From: Mahella australiensis 50-1 BON
Lineage (GTDB): Bacteria > Bacillota > Clostridia > Mahellales > Mahellaceae
Length of the DNA: 64,000 nucleotides
Assembly: GCF_000213255.1 (NCBI RefSeq)
Contig: NC_015520.1
Location: forward strand, 3,030,001 to 3,094,000
Direction: 5' to 3'
Position numbers and translations under genes: made by a program. Below are positions 34,788 to 44,236 of this stretch, one piece after another (the first letter of the stretch is position 1; each line of letters begins with the position of its first letter). The notes beneath the pieces are model-generated. The model worked only from the letters and a program-made list of their open reading frames with translations. It did not search any database and was not told the origin of the DNA.

Positions 34788-35033
34788 TCATTTCAAAATA
34801 AAATTCAAAGCTGTGAACAGCAGGCCTGTTCCTGCAATTACTATTGGTATGAGCCACAGCAGCATGTTGATTTTGCCTGCCGTATCGTTAACCGCTTTCC
34901 TTAATCCGTTATAGTCCCTTATGATGGCTCTCGTCTCGGCCATTTCTTTTCGTATGTCTGCCAAGTCCTGTTGTAGCTGCTGTATTTTTTCATACAGCGC
35001 CTTGTTGTCATACCACTCCTGATTATCGCCCAT
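34788..35033 (-). CDS. XhlA-type lysis-associated membrane protein
   Basis: 81 residues: an N-terminal coiled coil (about 10-50, 'LYEKIQQLQQDLADIRKEMA') and one C-terminal transmembrane helix (57-79). This is the layout of XhlA of defective phage PBSX, which acts with holin and amidase. AAGGAAGG precedes the ATG. It sits between the tail protein and the amidase. Confidence 0.72.
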   Translation of the reverse strand: MGDNQEWYDNKALYEKIQQLQQDLADIRKEMAETRAIIRDYNGLRKAVNDTAGKINMLLWLIPIVIAGTGLLFTALNFILK

Positions 35034-35049
35034 TATGTCATTCCTTCCT

Positions 35050-37464
35050 TCATATCATTGGCGGCAGGTACTTGTATACAGCAGGGTCTTGCTGCCCCAA
35101 AGCCCATACGCCTATGCCTTGCAAACCCCATTCAAACTCCGCTCTGTCCATCCAATACTGGTACTGGTTCACGTCCGAATAATAAGCTATGCTGGCCCCG
35201 TCGGCATCGCATAGATAAAGCCTGCTTACCCATATGCCTATATCGTCAGCTTTTATTGTTACCGCTAAATCAGAGCTTGCTGTAAAAATATTTGAGTGCA
35301 AGTAGTCCCAATCCATTGATATTGTTTCATCTCTCGAACTGCTTTCCTCAGTGCCTGCTGGCACTCGTATATAGCCCCAAACAGGGTCCCACTCAACATC
35401 AGTTCTTTCAATCCTTCCTAACTGCTGCATACCTGCGGGTGTAGTAACAGTTACAGCTTCTTGCGGATACATCCAATATGCATCACCTGCAGCTAACAGC
35501 GTACAATCTATAGTCGCATTCGTGGTGTATAACCCAAACCTATTACTGCCACCCACCGACGCCGTGATAACCAGCCTAGAATTGAGCCACACCTTGCACT
35601 CGCTGCCTCTGACTCTTACTCGCAACGTGTTCGAGCCCGTCGTGTCTGCGTCCACCGATGCTGCAAGTGAACCGTTACAGTATAGAACAACTTTACCAGG
35701 TTGCAAACCAACCTTGTTGCTCCCGAATATGATGCCGGCCTCTTGACCCGTAAACGAAAAGGTAGCCCACACAGCCATGTCCTCAAACGAGCTGTAATTG
35801 AGAAGGCATTGAGCTGTCGCTACAGAAGTCTGTTTCAAGTGGCTCGCAAGCCCAGCCGTGCCTTGGACTATCCATGTCCCGCCGGTTGCGGTGTAGTAGT
35901 TGTTAAACAGTGCAGTGTTCCATTCGCCACTTTCCTCCGACGCATATGATCTGAAATCATCGTTCCATATAGAGGCATATTCCGGTGCTCTGCGCAGCAC
36001 CTCCAGCGTGAGCCTGTAACCGTCAGCCGCTTGGACTTCTTGGCCGTTAACGTCCACATAAGTTTGAGGAGTTAACGTCCACTGGGCCTGGCCAGCCGAC
36101 ATTTCAAACGTAAATGACTGGCATACATTGAACCCATAAAATTGAGCCCCGCTAGCCGAGCTCTCTCCTACGAATTTCAAAGTATGAGTTCCGGCTGACA
36201 GTGAGATAGTGGCCAGCTTGACCCAGTGTACTACCCTGGCCAACGGATACCACTGCGTTGGCTGCGATACTTGATACAGCGCTCCGTCTACCTCTATACC
36301 TATCGTTGCTTTGTCAAACCACGTATAATTGACTTGAACCGCTATATCATATGTTCCCGAGGTTGGAACGCTGAACGAATAAATAGCATACCCAGGTTCC
36401 TCTCCCTCTGCCGGTGTTCGAGCCGATATAAAATCACTGCTTATTGTCAATGCTTCATCCCATTCATCATAAGCCAACGCACCTTTAGCGCTCACACTGC
36501 CGACGAAGGAAGGCACCTGCACCTTTCTATATGCCGTCATAAAGGTCCTATTACCATAATCACTTTGTTGCATAGGTGGCTGAGAAGATATCCTGTCCTC
36601 AGCTATCTGCATGTCATATACATGCAATAGCATATACGGACACATGTTGTCCTCGTCCCATAAGGCTGCCCATGGTATCAGCGGCTGTGGTGGTCCATCG
36701 TTGGTATGGTTGTAATGTCCAAGCATCCATTCTACGGCTGCTGTATACAGCCACGATGTCCCTCTATACCCAGTGGTAGGATGGTCTATCTGCCATCTGT
36801 ATCCGTAGCCCGGCAGGCCCATGTATATCTTTGCTGGCGGAATAACCGTCACGGCATAATCATACACATCTTCTAGCCATCCTCTTGGCGAAATCGGTCC
36901 CGGTGCACTCCCGGCCCAAGCATAGCCATAGCTCATGATGGTACAGCTGTCGAATATTTGCCCAAGCTGCTGATAATCGCACCAATATTCACCACCCAAC
37001 GACTGCCCCGGGCCTGTCAATGCCGGCAGGTCAACATGGAGTAGCTTGCCTGCAGCGTGAACGGTGCTCGATATGCGCTGGAACAATGCTACCGCTTTAG
37101 CTATGTTAGCTGAACCTCCACCGCGTTCTAAATCTATGTCAATACCTGCTACAAACGGATACTCGTTTATGAGCCTTTGTATCTCCGAAATGAACGTATC
37201 TTGAGCCCCACCGGCGTTGTCCAGCAAATCCTGAAACGCCGCTTCATAGCCGTCATTTCTCACACACAAGTACCACTTTACATGAGGCCACTTGTTTATT
37301 GCTTCCCACTCACCTGATGTTATGTTGCCTACTATCCTGCCGGTAGTATGCGTACCATCTACATATTCCACGTGGAAGTCAAACAGCGAGATCATATAGA
37401 ACCTGTCGCCGTAGTCCATCATCTCTTGATACATTCTCGCTGTTTTAGCTCCTGTCCATGACAT
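35050..37464 (-). CDS. tail protein with N-terminal glycoside hydrolase family 18 domain
   Basis: 804 residues from ATG 37464, selected because GGTGAGG is 6 bases before it. Residues about 10-310 form a GH18 barrel: 'GIDIDLERG' (catalytic DxxDxE form, about 105-113), 'IMSYGYAWAG' (about 180) and 'MGLPGYGYRW' (about 220). The C-terminal 480 residues contain jelly-roll, carbohydrate-binding-like and laminin-G-like beta segments. GH18 enzymes cut beta-1,4 links between N-acetylhexosamines. On a phage tail it probably digests host peptidoglycan or polysaccharide during adsorption. Confidence 0.82.
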   Translation of the reverse strand: MSWTGAKTARMYQEMMDYGDRFYMISLFDFHVEYVDGTHTTGRIVGNITSGEWEAINKWPHVKWYLCVRNDGYEAAFQDLLDNAGGAQDTFISEIQRLINEYPFVAGIDIDLERGGGSANIAKAVALFQRISSTVHAAGKLLHVDLPALTGPGQSLGGEYWCDYQQLGQIFDSCTIMSYGYAWAGSAPGPISPRGWLEDVYDYAVTVIPPAKIYMGLPGYGYRWQIDHPTTGYRGTSWLYTAAVEWMLGHYNHTNDGPPQPLIPWAALWDEDNMCPYMLLHVYDMQIAEDRISSQPPMQQSDYGNRTFMTAYRKVQVPSFVGSVSAKGALAYDEWDEALTISSDFISARTPAEGEEPGYAIYSFSVPTSGTYDIAVQVNYTWFDKATIGIEVDGALYQVSQPTQWYPLARVVHWVKLATISLSAGTHTLKFVGESSASGAQFYGFNVCQSFTFEMSAGQAQWTLTPQTYVDVNGQEVQAADGYRLTLEVLRRAPEYASIWNDDFRSYASEESGEWNTALFNNYYTATGGTWIVQGTAGLASHLKQTSVATAQCLLNYSSFEDMAVWATFSFTGQEAGIIFGSNKVGLQPGKVVLYCNGSLAASVDADTTGSNTLRVRVRGSECKVWLNSRLVITASVGGSNRFGLYTTNATIDCTLLAAGDAYWMYPQEAVTVTTPAGMQQLGRIERTDVEWDPVWGYIRVPAGTEESSSRDETISMDWDYLHSNIFTASSDLAVTIKADDIGIWVSRLYLCDADGASIAYYSDVNQYQYWMDRAEFEWGLQGIGVWALGQQDPAVYKYLPPMI

Positions 37465-37472
37465 GTACCGCC

Positions 37473-38066
37473 TCACCAGGTAACACCTTCCTTCACGTCC
37501 CACTCAGTAATCTGGAACACAAACCGCGCTGTATCCCTGCCTGTCATGGTTATCCTGTACATGGCATCGCCGGCAGGACATGTCATCTGTGCGCCGGCAT
37601 ATTCACTATGATCTGCAGGTTGCCCGTTCTTCTTCACCGTGTGGGTTGCCGCATCCACCGTTACTGTATCTCCCCTGTGCAGCGCACCAGCATACCTGAA
37701 AGCCCTGGTACGGTAATAAATCTCCAACATAAATGGACCAGTGGTATTTTTCTGTATTGACGCCTCCCAATCTAAACCGGTAGTGACAGTGCCACGGTTA
37801 GGCACCAGTACGATAACCGAACCTCTTATGAGTGCATTAAAATGTTTTGGTGGTTCTGCGTTGCCGCTGCTATCTCTGCGCCGCTTTAGCATATCGCTTG
37901 CCGCAGGAGCCCAACCTGTTAACAGCTTGCCTTCCTGCAACTGCACGTCAGTTGCTCGAACCGTGCCTGTAAAGTCTTTGGCCACCAGCTTAACCGTTAG
38001 CTTATTAACCTGCTTTCCGAGGTCCTTATTAATCTTGCTGACATACCGCAGATATTGACTAGCCAT
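37473..38066 (-). CDS. phage tail-region structural protein, unknown
   Basis: 197 residues, beta-rich, no membrane segment. The N-terminus ('NKLTVKLVAKDFTGTVRATDVQLQEG') is similar to part of the preceding 63-residue gene ('CKITLKVVVRDAAGTVKITDI'), suggesting duplication of a short module. It lies between the tail endopeptidase-like gene and the GH18 gene, overlapping its small neighbour by 8 bases. It is probably a baseplate or tail-tip component. Confidence 0.6.
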   Translation of the reverse strand: MASQYLRYVSKINKDLGKQVNKLTVKLVAKDFTGTVRATDVQLQEGKLLTGWAPAASDMLKRRRDSSGNAEPPKHFNALIRGSVIVLVPNRGTVTTGLDWEASIQKNTTGPFMLEIYYRTRAFRYAGALHRGDTVTVDAATHTVKKNGQPADHSEYAGAQMTCPAGDAMYRITMTGRDTARFVFQITEWDVKEGVTW

Positions 38067-38250
38067 TATCGAATGACCACCTTATCTCAGAGGGGTGCCC
38101 AACCCACGTAGTGGCCATGCTGCCGCCTTGGAGCATTATGTCGGTTATTTTTACTGTACCAGCCGCATCTCTCACGACAACTTTGAGTGTTATCTTACAC
38201 ACTCTTAATCCTCCTGCCTGTGGGTTGAATGTTTTAGCAAACTTCTGCAT
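38059..38250 (-). CDS. small tail-region protein, related to its neighbour
   Basis: 63 residues. 'VVVRDAAGTVKITDIMLQGG' is alike in sequence to 'KLVAKDFTGTVRATDVQLQEG' of the following gene, so the two share one beta module. Its start follows the stop of the 459-residue tail gene by 4 bases. Function unknown. Confidence 0.55.
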   Translation of the reverse strand: MQKFAKTFNPQAGGLRVCKITLKVVVRDAAGTVKITDIMLQGGSMATTWVGHPSEIRWSFDNG

Positions 38251-38254
38251 GATA

Positions 38255-39634
38255 TCACCCTATTGCTATGAACTGGGTTTCGCTGGTGCCATCTTCGTAT
38301 TCAACAGTTACCTCAAATCCTATGCGGCCATTACTCCCCATTTGCACATTATCCAGCTCTACCTGGGCTGACAATGTATATGCTTCACGATTGGCAACAG
38401 AAACTGTTTGAGACATCGATTTTTCAACACCTAGCTGCCCTTCTGCCACAAATGCCGCTTTTCCTGATATGCCTGCCGTGTTATCGACCGTCCAGCCCTG
38501 GTTTATCCAGTAGTTAAAACCATCATCGGCCCGGCTATTGAACAACAAGTTGAACATAACAACGTCTTCCATCGCCTGCTGAACCGCATCGGTGACCGTT
38601 GCCGTACCCGTGCCACCAGTATACACCATCTGGTCAGATAGGGTTTTGAGCGCCGCATCCAGTTGAACCGATGAGTTATATGGTTCTAATACGTTTATTG
38701 AGCGCTGGGCTACCCGCATTTTCTGCCGTAAACCGATTTCTTTGTCATAAACAATCACGACATCCCCCAAGGCCGGTATTTCTTCTCCAAGCAGTGCTAC
38801 TTTGACCTCGTACGTAATAGCTGGCCATGATAGCTTGGCCAGTTGTTGCTCTGCCCATTGTTTCAGGTGATTGGGATTGGTGAACCGTTCATCATTTACC
38901 GTTGCCGCGCGCAATTTATGCGGCTTACCAACCGCATCATACCAGCTATAATCCTCTATATATTCCTTGCCATCATTTACAGCTGCTATAGTCAAACCAT
39001 TTGCGCCATAAGGATATATACGCGTAATAATCCCACGCGTATCTATTATCCGCCTTGCTTCCGAAATGTTCTTTTTGTGGGCAAACAATATACCACTATC
39101 ACGGCCCACTTGCTGCAATAGGTTAACTTTCCTGTTTATGCTATCGAACTGAAGCTCGCCACCGTATACGAGCGGTATTTGGCGCAACGTTTCTAGCGGC
39201 GATGTTGGCTCTGTGATGGAAAAGTATCTGGGCGTTGTGATCTCTACTATTCCAACAACCCAGCCTGTGCCAGACAATATAGCTTCCATAACAGGCCGCG
39301 GCCCTGTATCCCTGAAAACCAGGTCATTTAGCGGTTCCGGATCGCCCAGGTCGTACCACAATCCCTCGGCCGTTACTTTTGTAATGAGCTCGCCATCCTG
39401 ACCCCGTATATCTTCTATAATCCTTATCACAAACTCTCGGCCCATACATCGGATATGCGTCTCGTTATCAATATACTGCCGCTTCGAATCCTCTGCAGGT
39501 ATGCTGAACTCCAGCGTTTCTTGCCCGTTTGTATCCGTAATGAGCTGATCGGTTATGGTGGCGTCGAATACTTTTTCTAGAACAGCGACCGGTTCACCGC
39601 TGCTATCGACAACTATAGGATAGCTCTGCATCAT
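38255..39634 (-). CDS. phage tail protein (prophage endopeptidase tail / Gp18-like)
   Basis: 459 residues. The N-terminal 330 residues resemble the tail-associated protein that follows Dit in siphoviruses ('PIVVDSSGEPVAVLEKVFDA', 'EGLWYDLGD', 'GGELQFDSINRKVNLLQQVG', 'RITRIYPYGANGLT' approximated). The C-terminal part is a beta-sandwich. It forms the tail hub and may connect to the GH18 protein. Its start overlaps the previous gene by 4 bases. Confidence 0.75.
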   Translation of the reverse strand: MMQSYPIVVDSSGEPVAVLEKVFDATITDQLITDTNGQETLEFSIPAEDSKRQYIDNETHIRCMGREFVIRIIEDIRGQDGELITKVTAEGLWYDLGDPEPLNDLVFRDTGPRPVMEAILSGTGWVVGIVEITTPRYFSITEPTSPLETLRQIPLVYGGELQFDSINRKVNLLQQVGRDSGILFAHKKNISEARRIIDTRGIITRIYPYGANGLTIAAVNDGKEYIEDYSWYDAVGKPHKLRAATVNDERFTNPNHLKQWAEQQLAKLSWPAITYEVKVALLGEEIPALGDVVIVYDKEIGLRQKMRVAQRSINVLEPYNSSVQLDAALKTLSDQMVYTGGTGTATVTDAVQQAMEDVVMFNLLFNSRADDGFNYWINQGWTVDNTAGISGKAAFVAEGQLGVEKSMSQTVSVANREAYTLSAQVELDNVQMGSNGRIGFEVTVEYEDGTSETQFIAIG

Positions 39635-40575
39635 TCCTCAATCCCTATCGCTGTAATACCTATATCCACTCCTGAATTACAGGCTAAACCAAATGCGTTA
39701 TCTGCCGCCGCTGATAAGATCCCTTGCCCGAAATCTAGTTCTTTCGTGTCTTGGGCTGGTATAGTCATATCTGCAGTTACTCCTGTTGTTCCATCACGAA
39801 TCCATATTCTGGCTGGCTCTGTCTTATGATTGCTTATAATGAGCTTCATTAACCTGACTTTTTTCCCGCTGGCTGGCGTCCAAAACGGTGTCGTGGCGGA
39901 CGCAGTCGTGCTGATATCTTTCTTCACAATCTTGACGGGTTCTCTTTTCCTTTGCCATCGACTACCATCATAGAATAAGTTGAATGCACTTACCGCCAGT
40001 GGCGCATACTTAGAGTCATCTGGAGCATCCTGATATGGCGGAATGATAGTATCGCTATTCGGATTGCTGCATACAGGATGCCGGCCAGTAAAGTCCTTTA
40101 CATACACCTTTAACAATGGCGCATCGGTTACTTCAGCCTCTCCTTCCAAGCTGACCTTCATCTTGCCATCTGTATCAATAGCAATAGGCGCGAGTGTATA
40201 AAACGTAACTTGGATGCCTGTTAAATTGGCCGCTGATGTGGTATGCCCCGCATCCATGTATAACGGTATTGTACCAGCTTTGCCATCAGCTTGGCCCGGA
40301 TATAACGGGTTGTTTGAGCTATCCTTAGCGGTTATATCTGCCCCGTCTATTAACCGTTCTCTATGTATACCTCCCCCATCTACGACCCAATCATGGGTTA
40401 TATCTATAATAGGCTTCCTATTGGTGGTAAAAATGCCGTTTGCATCTGTATTTCCTGTTTCGGTTACCCGAACGACTCCCCACAGTATTATGTCTTGTGC
40501 ATCAGCGCTGTCCTGATAACCGACTACAGGCACGTTGTTTGTGCTCGAATCCCTGCGCGTCTTAAAACCCGCCAT
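39631..40575 (-). CDS. phage structural protein downstream of Dit, unknown
   Basis: 314 residues from ATG 40575 (AGGTGG 6 bases upstream; a GTG 9 bases earlier is less likely). The sequence is Thr/Asp-rich and beta-rich, with two halves: about 1-190 ('HDWVVDGGGIHRERLIDGAD') and about 195-314 ('KVRLMKLIISNHKTEPARIW'), the second like a tail-tip or fibre-base domain. It shares one base with the stop codon of the dit gene. Not a named family. Confidence 0.6.
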   Translation of the reverse strand: MAGFKTRRDSSTNNVPVVGYQDSADAQDIILWGVVRVTETGNTDANGIFTTNRKPIIDITHDWVVDGGGIHRERLIDGADITAKDSSNNPLYPGQADGKAGTIPLYMDAGHTTSAANLTGIQVTFYTLAPIAIDTDGKMKVSLEGEAEVTDAPLLKVYVKDFTGRHPVCSNPNSDTIIPPYQDAPDDSKYAPLAVSAFNLFYDGSRWQRKREPVKIVKKDISTTASATTPFWTPASGKKVRLMKLIISNHKTEPARIWIRDGTTGVTADMTIPAQDTKELDFGQGILSAAADNAFGLACNSGVDIGITAIGIEE

Positions 40576-41396
40576 TATAACCACCTCTCTCTGAATTGGA
40601 ATATGACCTTTGCGCCCACACCGCTATCATCTGTCTCAGCCACTTCGTTCTCCCCGGCCCGCAATTGCGGGAATTCTCCTTCCCAGTACTGCATTGCATT
40701 CTGGCCGTTCATAGTAACCGTAAAATTGCCTGTGTCTATGATGACCTCATCGCCCTCTTCTATTTCGCCTTTGTACTTGACGGTCCGACCGTTTATGCTT
40801 ATCGTCACCCCTGTAACCGATGCGCTGCCAGTAGTCCCGGAGTTCGTCGTTCCAAGGCCTGTAGCCGGCTGTGTGGCTATGGTGTTTGCTGGTGCATATA
40901 TCTTTAGGATAACCGGACACTCTATGCCGCCGTTGTTTACAATAGTAGTGCTACCGCCATATGGTGCATCCCATTCTTCTATATGCCAGTCGGTTTTATA
41001 TACAAATGGATCTGCCATCTTGAATGTTACAGAGAACTGCCCTGTCTTTTTGGGACTACTGTATAACACGTCTATTTCTGCACCCTCTGAGGCTTTGACA
41101 TAGCGTACCAGGTTCGGTTCATCATCGAATGTCAGTTCACGGTACCCATTTAGTGGACCGATGTAATTAGCAAATGCTCGTATTTTTGAATATACTGTCG
41201 ATACGTCTATTTCGAAGACCCTTAAGTCAAGCGTTATGGTGTTTGCCCCCAGCTCAGTACCAGCATCATATATTCCATGTTTCCCCGGTACAGTTATCTC
41301 GTTTTCACGTAAATTAGGTAAAGAACGGATAGTTCTATCTAATAAATAGATACCGAAGTCCGCGCAGCTTTTGCCGTCTATCTTAAAGCCTGTCAT
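40575..41396 (-). CDS. distal tail protein (Dit)
   Basis: 273 residues with the layout of siphovirus distal tail protein: 'SFKIDGKSC'-like start ('MTGFKIDGKSCADFGIYLLD'), 'VPGKHGIYDAGTELGANTITLDL' (split: VPGKHG...), 'NGYRELTFDDEPNLVRYVKA' and a C-terminal galectin-like beta domain. Dit forms the hexameric ring between tail tube and tail tip. It stands right after the tape measure gene, overlapping by 4 bases, as usual. Confidence 0.85.
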   Translation of the reverse strand: MTGFKIDGKSCADFGIYLLDRTIRSLPNLRENEITVPGKHGIYDAGTELGANTITLDLRVFEIDVSTVYSKIRAFANYIGPLNGYRELTFDDEPNLVRYVKASEGAEIDVLYSSPKKTGQFSVTFKMADPFVYKTDWHIEEWDAPYGGSTTIVNNGGIECPVILKIYAPANTIATQPATGLGTTNSGTTGSASVTGVTISINGRTVKYKGEIEEGDEVIIDTGNFTVTMNGQNAMQYWEGEFPQLRAGENEVAETDDSGVGAKVIFQFRERWL

Positions 41397-43561
41397 ATGC
41401 TTTTCCTCCCCATCGCCCGCATAACCCTCATGTTCTGGTTATATATGGCTTGTGAAAGCTTATCTATATCTTGGTCATTGCGCACTGACATATTCTCGAT
41501 ATATAGAAGCGGCGCGTTCTGATGATTTGTTACTCCGCCAACTTGCTTCAATGCGTCTCTGACTATCCCGGTTAATTGATCCAATGGTACAACGGCTTCG
41601 GCTCCGGCCTCCCCTACACCGATAATAGATGGCGATGTAAAAATAGCACCTTCTTTATACCAGTTCACGTCCACATCCGGGTACGGTACATTGATACCCG
41701 CTATTTTGGTGTGTTTTATAGAAAACGAAAAGTGTGGAAGCGGTATGTGCAAGTTCCTAAATGGCGAAAGTATGGCGTCCTTGACTTTGCCGAATATATC
41801 CGATGCTGCTTTCCTAAGGCCATTCCAAGCCTCGCTTGCTGTTGATGTTATACCGTTCCATACGCCAGACAGTAAATCCTTGATTGAGTTAATCGGCGTC
41901 ATAATCACATTCTTTATGCCTTCCCACACCGTTGACGCTGTATTCTTTAACCCGTTCCATAAATTAGAGGCAGTGTTTTTGATAGCGTTCCAAACAGTTG
42001 AAAGTAAATTCTTAAGCGCATTGATAGGCGTCAATATAACCGTCTTTATTCCTTCCCAGACAGTCGAGGCAATGGACTTAATGCCGTTCCATGTATTCGA
42101 GAAGAAATCTTTTATAGCGTTCCACACAGTTGTGGCAACCTCTTTTATACCGTTCCAGACTTTACCCAACCATGCTGATATCTCGTCCCAATTTTTATAC
42201 AACAACACACCAATAGCTATAGCAGCTGCAATCACTGCAATAACAATGCCCACAGGACCAGTAAGAAGGCCAAAAGCAGCGCTTAAAATTGGCATTAAAC
42301 CAGAAAGACTTGAGAATGCCGTCATCAACTGCCCGGCCACTAAAATAACAGGACATATTGCTGCTGCGATTCCTGCTATAGCGATTATGGTTTGTTGCAC
42401 GCCAGGAGGCAGGTTGCCGAACCAGTTAACGAGATCGGTCAGCTTTTCAATGAGCGGCGTTATAGCCGGAAGCAGGTTTTCACCGATGGTAATGGCTAAA
42501 GTCTCAAGCGTTGATTTAAGAGACTCAATGGCACCGTTTGTGCCCTGCATCTTCGCACCTGCAACCTCTTGCGCGCCACCTGCTTTATTAACAGCATCGC
42601 TCATCTGGTCCCACTGATCACTTCCAGCCATCAATACCGTGTTTGCCGCCCTGACAGCGTCGGATCCAAAGATAGTCGCCAGCGCTGCATTCCGCTGTTG
42701 CTCTGTCATGCCACTTAATTTAGTAGAAAATTGCTCAACTATCCGCGGTAACGGGAGCATCTTACCACTCGCATCGTATATATTTATGCCCAATTGCTGC
42801 ATTGTTTTTGCTGCCGCATCTGTCGGAGACATCAATGCCATTAACATGCTTTTCAAGCTTGTGCCGGCATCAGAACCCGTTATGCCCGCATTGGCCATAA
42901 GGCTGATCGCTGTCGTAAAGTCTTGTATGCTTTGCCCAGCCATGCTTGCCACACTACCACCAGCTTGGAGCGCATATGCCATATCAGTTATCTCACCCGC
43001 TGAAGCATTGGCGCTATTAGCGAGGAGATCAGCAACCGTGCTCGCTTGATCGCCGCTCAGATTGAATGAATTAAGCGCCTGGCCAACAATCGTCGCCGCC
43101 TCGGCATTGTCGATTTGCGCTGCGGCAGAAAGTTGAAGCGTTGCTTTGGCGGCTTTGAATGTATCGTCTATGCTTACGCCAGCCTTCACTAATTCCGTCA
43201 TGGCCGCTGCGGCATCTGTTGCTGATGTGCCTGGGAGCGTTATGTCGTTGCCTAACTGTTTAGCAAGTTCGCTCATCTGCTGGAATTGCTCACTCGTTGC
43301 CCCGGATACAGCTTTGAACGTATTGCCCATTGTTTCAAAGTCAGCGGCGGCCTTTATAGATGCTCCCGCAGCAAGCCCTATCGGCAAAGTTATACCCATA
43401 GTCATGCTTTTGCCAACATCAGTTAACTTTTGACCTACTTTTTGAAAGCCGCTGAATTTCTTTTCTGTTTCATCCATCTGTTTGGCAACATCTTGCATGC
43501 CCTTTGTGAACTCATCCATCTTAAGGCTGAGCCTTACTTGCAGATTGCCCACTTCAGCCAT
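41393..43561 (-). CDS. tail tape measure protein (TP901 type)
   Basis: 722 residues. An N-terminal coiled coil (1-60) precedes the phage_tail_TP901 domain ('AADFETMGNTFKAVSGATSE', 'SATDAAAAMTELVKAGVSID') and two hydrophobic segments (about 390-460). A repeat region (about 470-600) follows in which units of the type 'VWNGIKxxxxxxWNAIK' recur every 11 or 22 residues. Its length sets the tail length: 722 residues suggest a fairly short siphovirus tail. It overlaps the tail-chaperone fusion gene by 8 bases. Confidence 0.92.
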   Translation of the reverse strand: MAEVGNLQVRLSLKMDEFTKGMQDVAKQMDETEKKFSGFQKVGQKLTDVGKSMTMGITLPIGLAAGASIKAAADFETMGNTFKAVSGATSEQFQQMSELAKQLGNDITLPGTSATDAAAAMTELVKAGVSIDDTFKAAKATLQLSAAAQIDNAEAATIVGQALNSFNLSGDQASTVADLLANSANASAGEITDMAYALQAGGSVASMAGQSIQDFTTAISLMANAGITGSDAGTSLKSMLMALMSPTDAAAKTMQQLGINIYDASGKMLPLPRIVEQFSTKLSGMTEQQRNAALATIFGSDAVRAANTVLMAGSDQWDQMSDAVNKAGGAQEVAGAKMQGTNGAIESLKSTLETLAITIGENLLPAITPLIEKLTDLVNWFGNLPPGVQQTIIAIAGIAAAICPVILVAGQLMTAFSSLSGLMPILSAAFGLLTGPVGIVIAVIAAAIAIGVLLYKNWDEISAWLGKVWNGIKEVATTVWNAIKDFFSNTWNGIKSIASTVWEGIKTVILTPINALKNLLSTVWNAIKNTASNLWNGLKNTASTVWEGIKNVIMTPINSIKDLLSGVWNGITSTASEAWNGLRKAASDIFGKVKDAILSPFRNLHIPLPHFSFSIKHTKIAGINVPYPDVDVNWYKEGAIFTSPSIIGVGEAGAEAVVPLDQLTGIVRDALKQVGGVTNHQNAPLLYIENMSVRNDQDIDKLSQAIYNQNMRVMRAMGRKSI

Positions 43562-43912
43562 TTACCTTACCACCTCCTCGTTTTACTGGTATAGCATCAG
43601 GCCCAATAGATCTTACTGCTTCCTCAAATTCTCTTCGTTTCTTCTCTAAATCTATCACTTTGCCAGGCGCATTATTAGCAGGGCGATACAAATCTCTGCC
43701 TCTGATCCGCCTTTTGGCCCACATATTCATAATACAAGCTGTGAAATGAGCCAAGAGCTCAGCCTCTTTGTCATAGCGCCATTGATAGGCACGTACAGCA
43801 TAATCAACCTCACGCATATTCATTTCCCAAAATTCGTCAGGTTTCAAGCCGACTTTCATAGCAGAAAAAAGGAGAGAATCCCAATCCCACTCTTGAGATT
43901 CTCCCCCTACGC
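43554..43912 (-). CDS. tail assembly chaperone, T part (made by -1 frameshift from G)
   Basis: The open frame continues upstream of the ATG at 43859 to the slippery site: 'RVGGESQEWDWDSLLFSAMK' then 'VGLKPDEFWEMNMREVDYAV'. The phrase 'WDWDSLLFSAM...LKPDEFW' is typical for the T segment of gpG/gpGT tail chaperones. So this frame is expressed as the C-terminal extension of G and not on its own; the ATG at 43859 lacks a good ribosome binding site. GT helps wrap the tape measure protein, which is encoded next. Confidence 0.8.
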
Positions 43913-44221
43913 GTTTTTTTGTTGGCTATCTCCCTCAGCCTTTGGGAAATACTCTGCCATTGCTTCATTTACTGCCTCGGCCACTTTATTATAGCCCACT
44001 GCATCTATTATTTCGTCTGCGTCGTCTATAGTGGCATCCCTGTTTTTATGCAGAAGCCCACCCCATAACATCACGGTTATCTCATTTATTCCAACCTCGT
44101 TGTTCGCCATTTGCGATCCTAGTTTTGGGAGTGGTACTCCCAAGGTCTTCTCCATCCTGCGGAATGCATAGTTGTTATATTTAATCTCTATATTTTCTCC
44201 ATCAATATTTAATTCTGCCAT
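43907..44221 (-). CDS. tail assembly chaperone G
   Basis: 104 residues: 'EIKYNNYAFRRMEKTLGVPL', 'VMLWGGLLHKNRDATIDDAD', 'AVNEAMAEYFP'. This is the length and layout of siphovirus tail assembly chaperones that lie between the major tail protein and the tape measure. The last codons contain the slippery heptamer A AAA AAC. Normal termination at 43907 gives G, and -1 slippage gives G-T. Confidence 0.82.
   Translation of the reverse strand: MAELNIDGENIEIKYNNYAFRRMEKTLGVPLPKLGSQMANNEVGINEITVMLWGGLLHKNRDATIDDADEIIDAVGYNKVAEAVNEAMAEYFPKAEGDSQQKNA
43913..43919 (-). promoter_or_regulatory. programmed -1 ribosomal frameshift site A AAA AAC
   Basis: On the minus strand the heptamer A AAA AAC is in the correct phase (CAA AAA AAC) two codons before the G stop. 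The -1 frame joins the T frame without a stop. GC-containing sequence follows directly (GCGTAGGGGGAG), with GAGAATCTC and GAGATTCTC-like blocks near by that may fold. Confidence 0.8.
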
Positions 44222-44236
44222 TATATCACCTCATCA

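Noticed and set aside
35522-36779. several plus-strand frames in the GH18 tail gene
   Set aside because: They lie opposite a continuous coding frame with clear domains and have no ribosome binding sites.
43554-43859. independent gene starting at ATG 43859
   Set aside because: No ribosome binding site, and the frame is open up to the slippery heptamer, so it is better explained as the frameshift extension of the chaperone.
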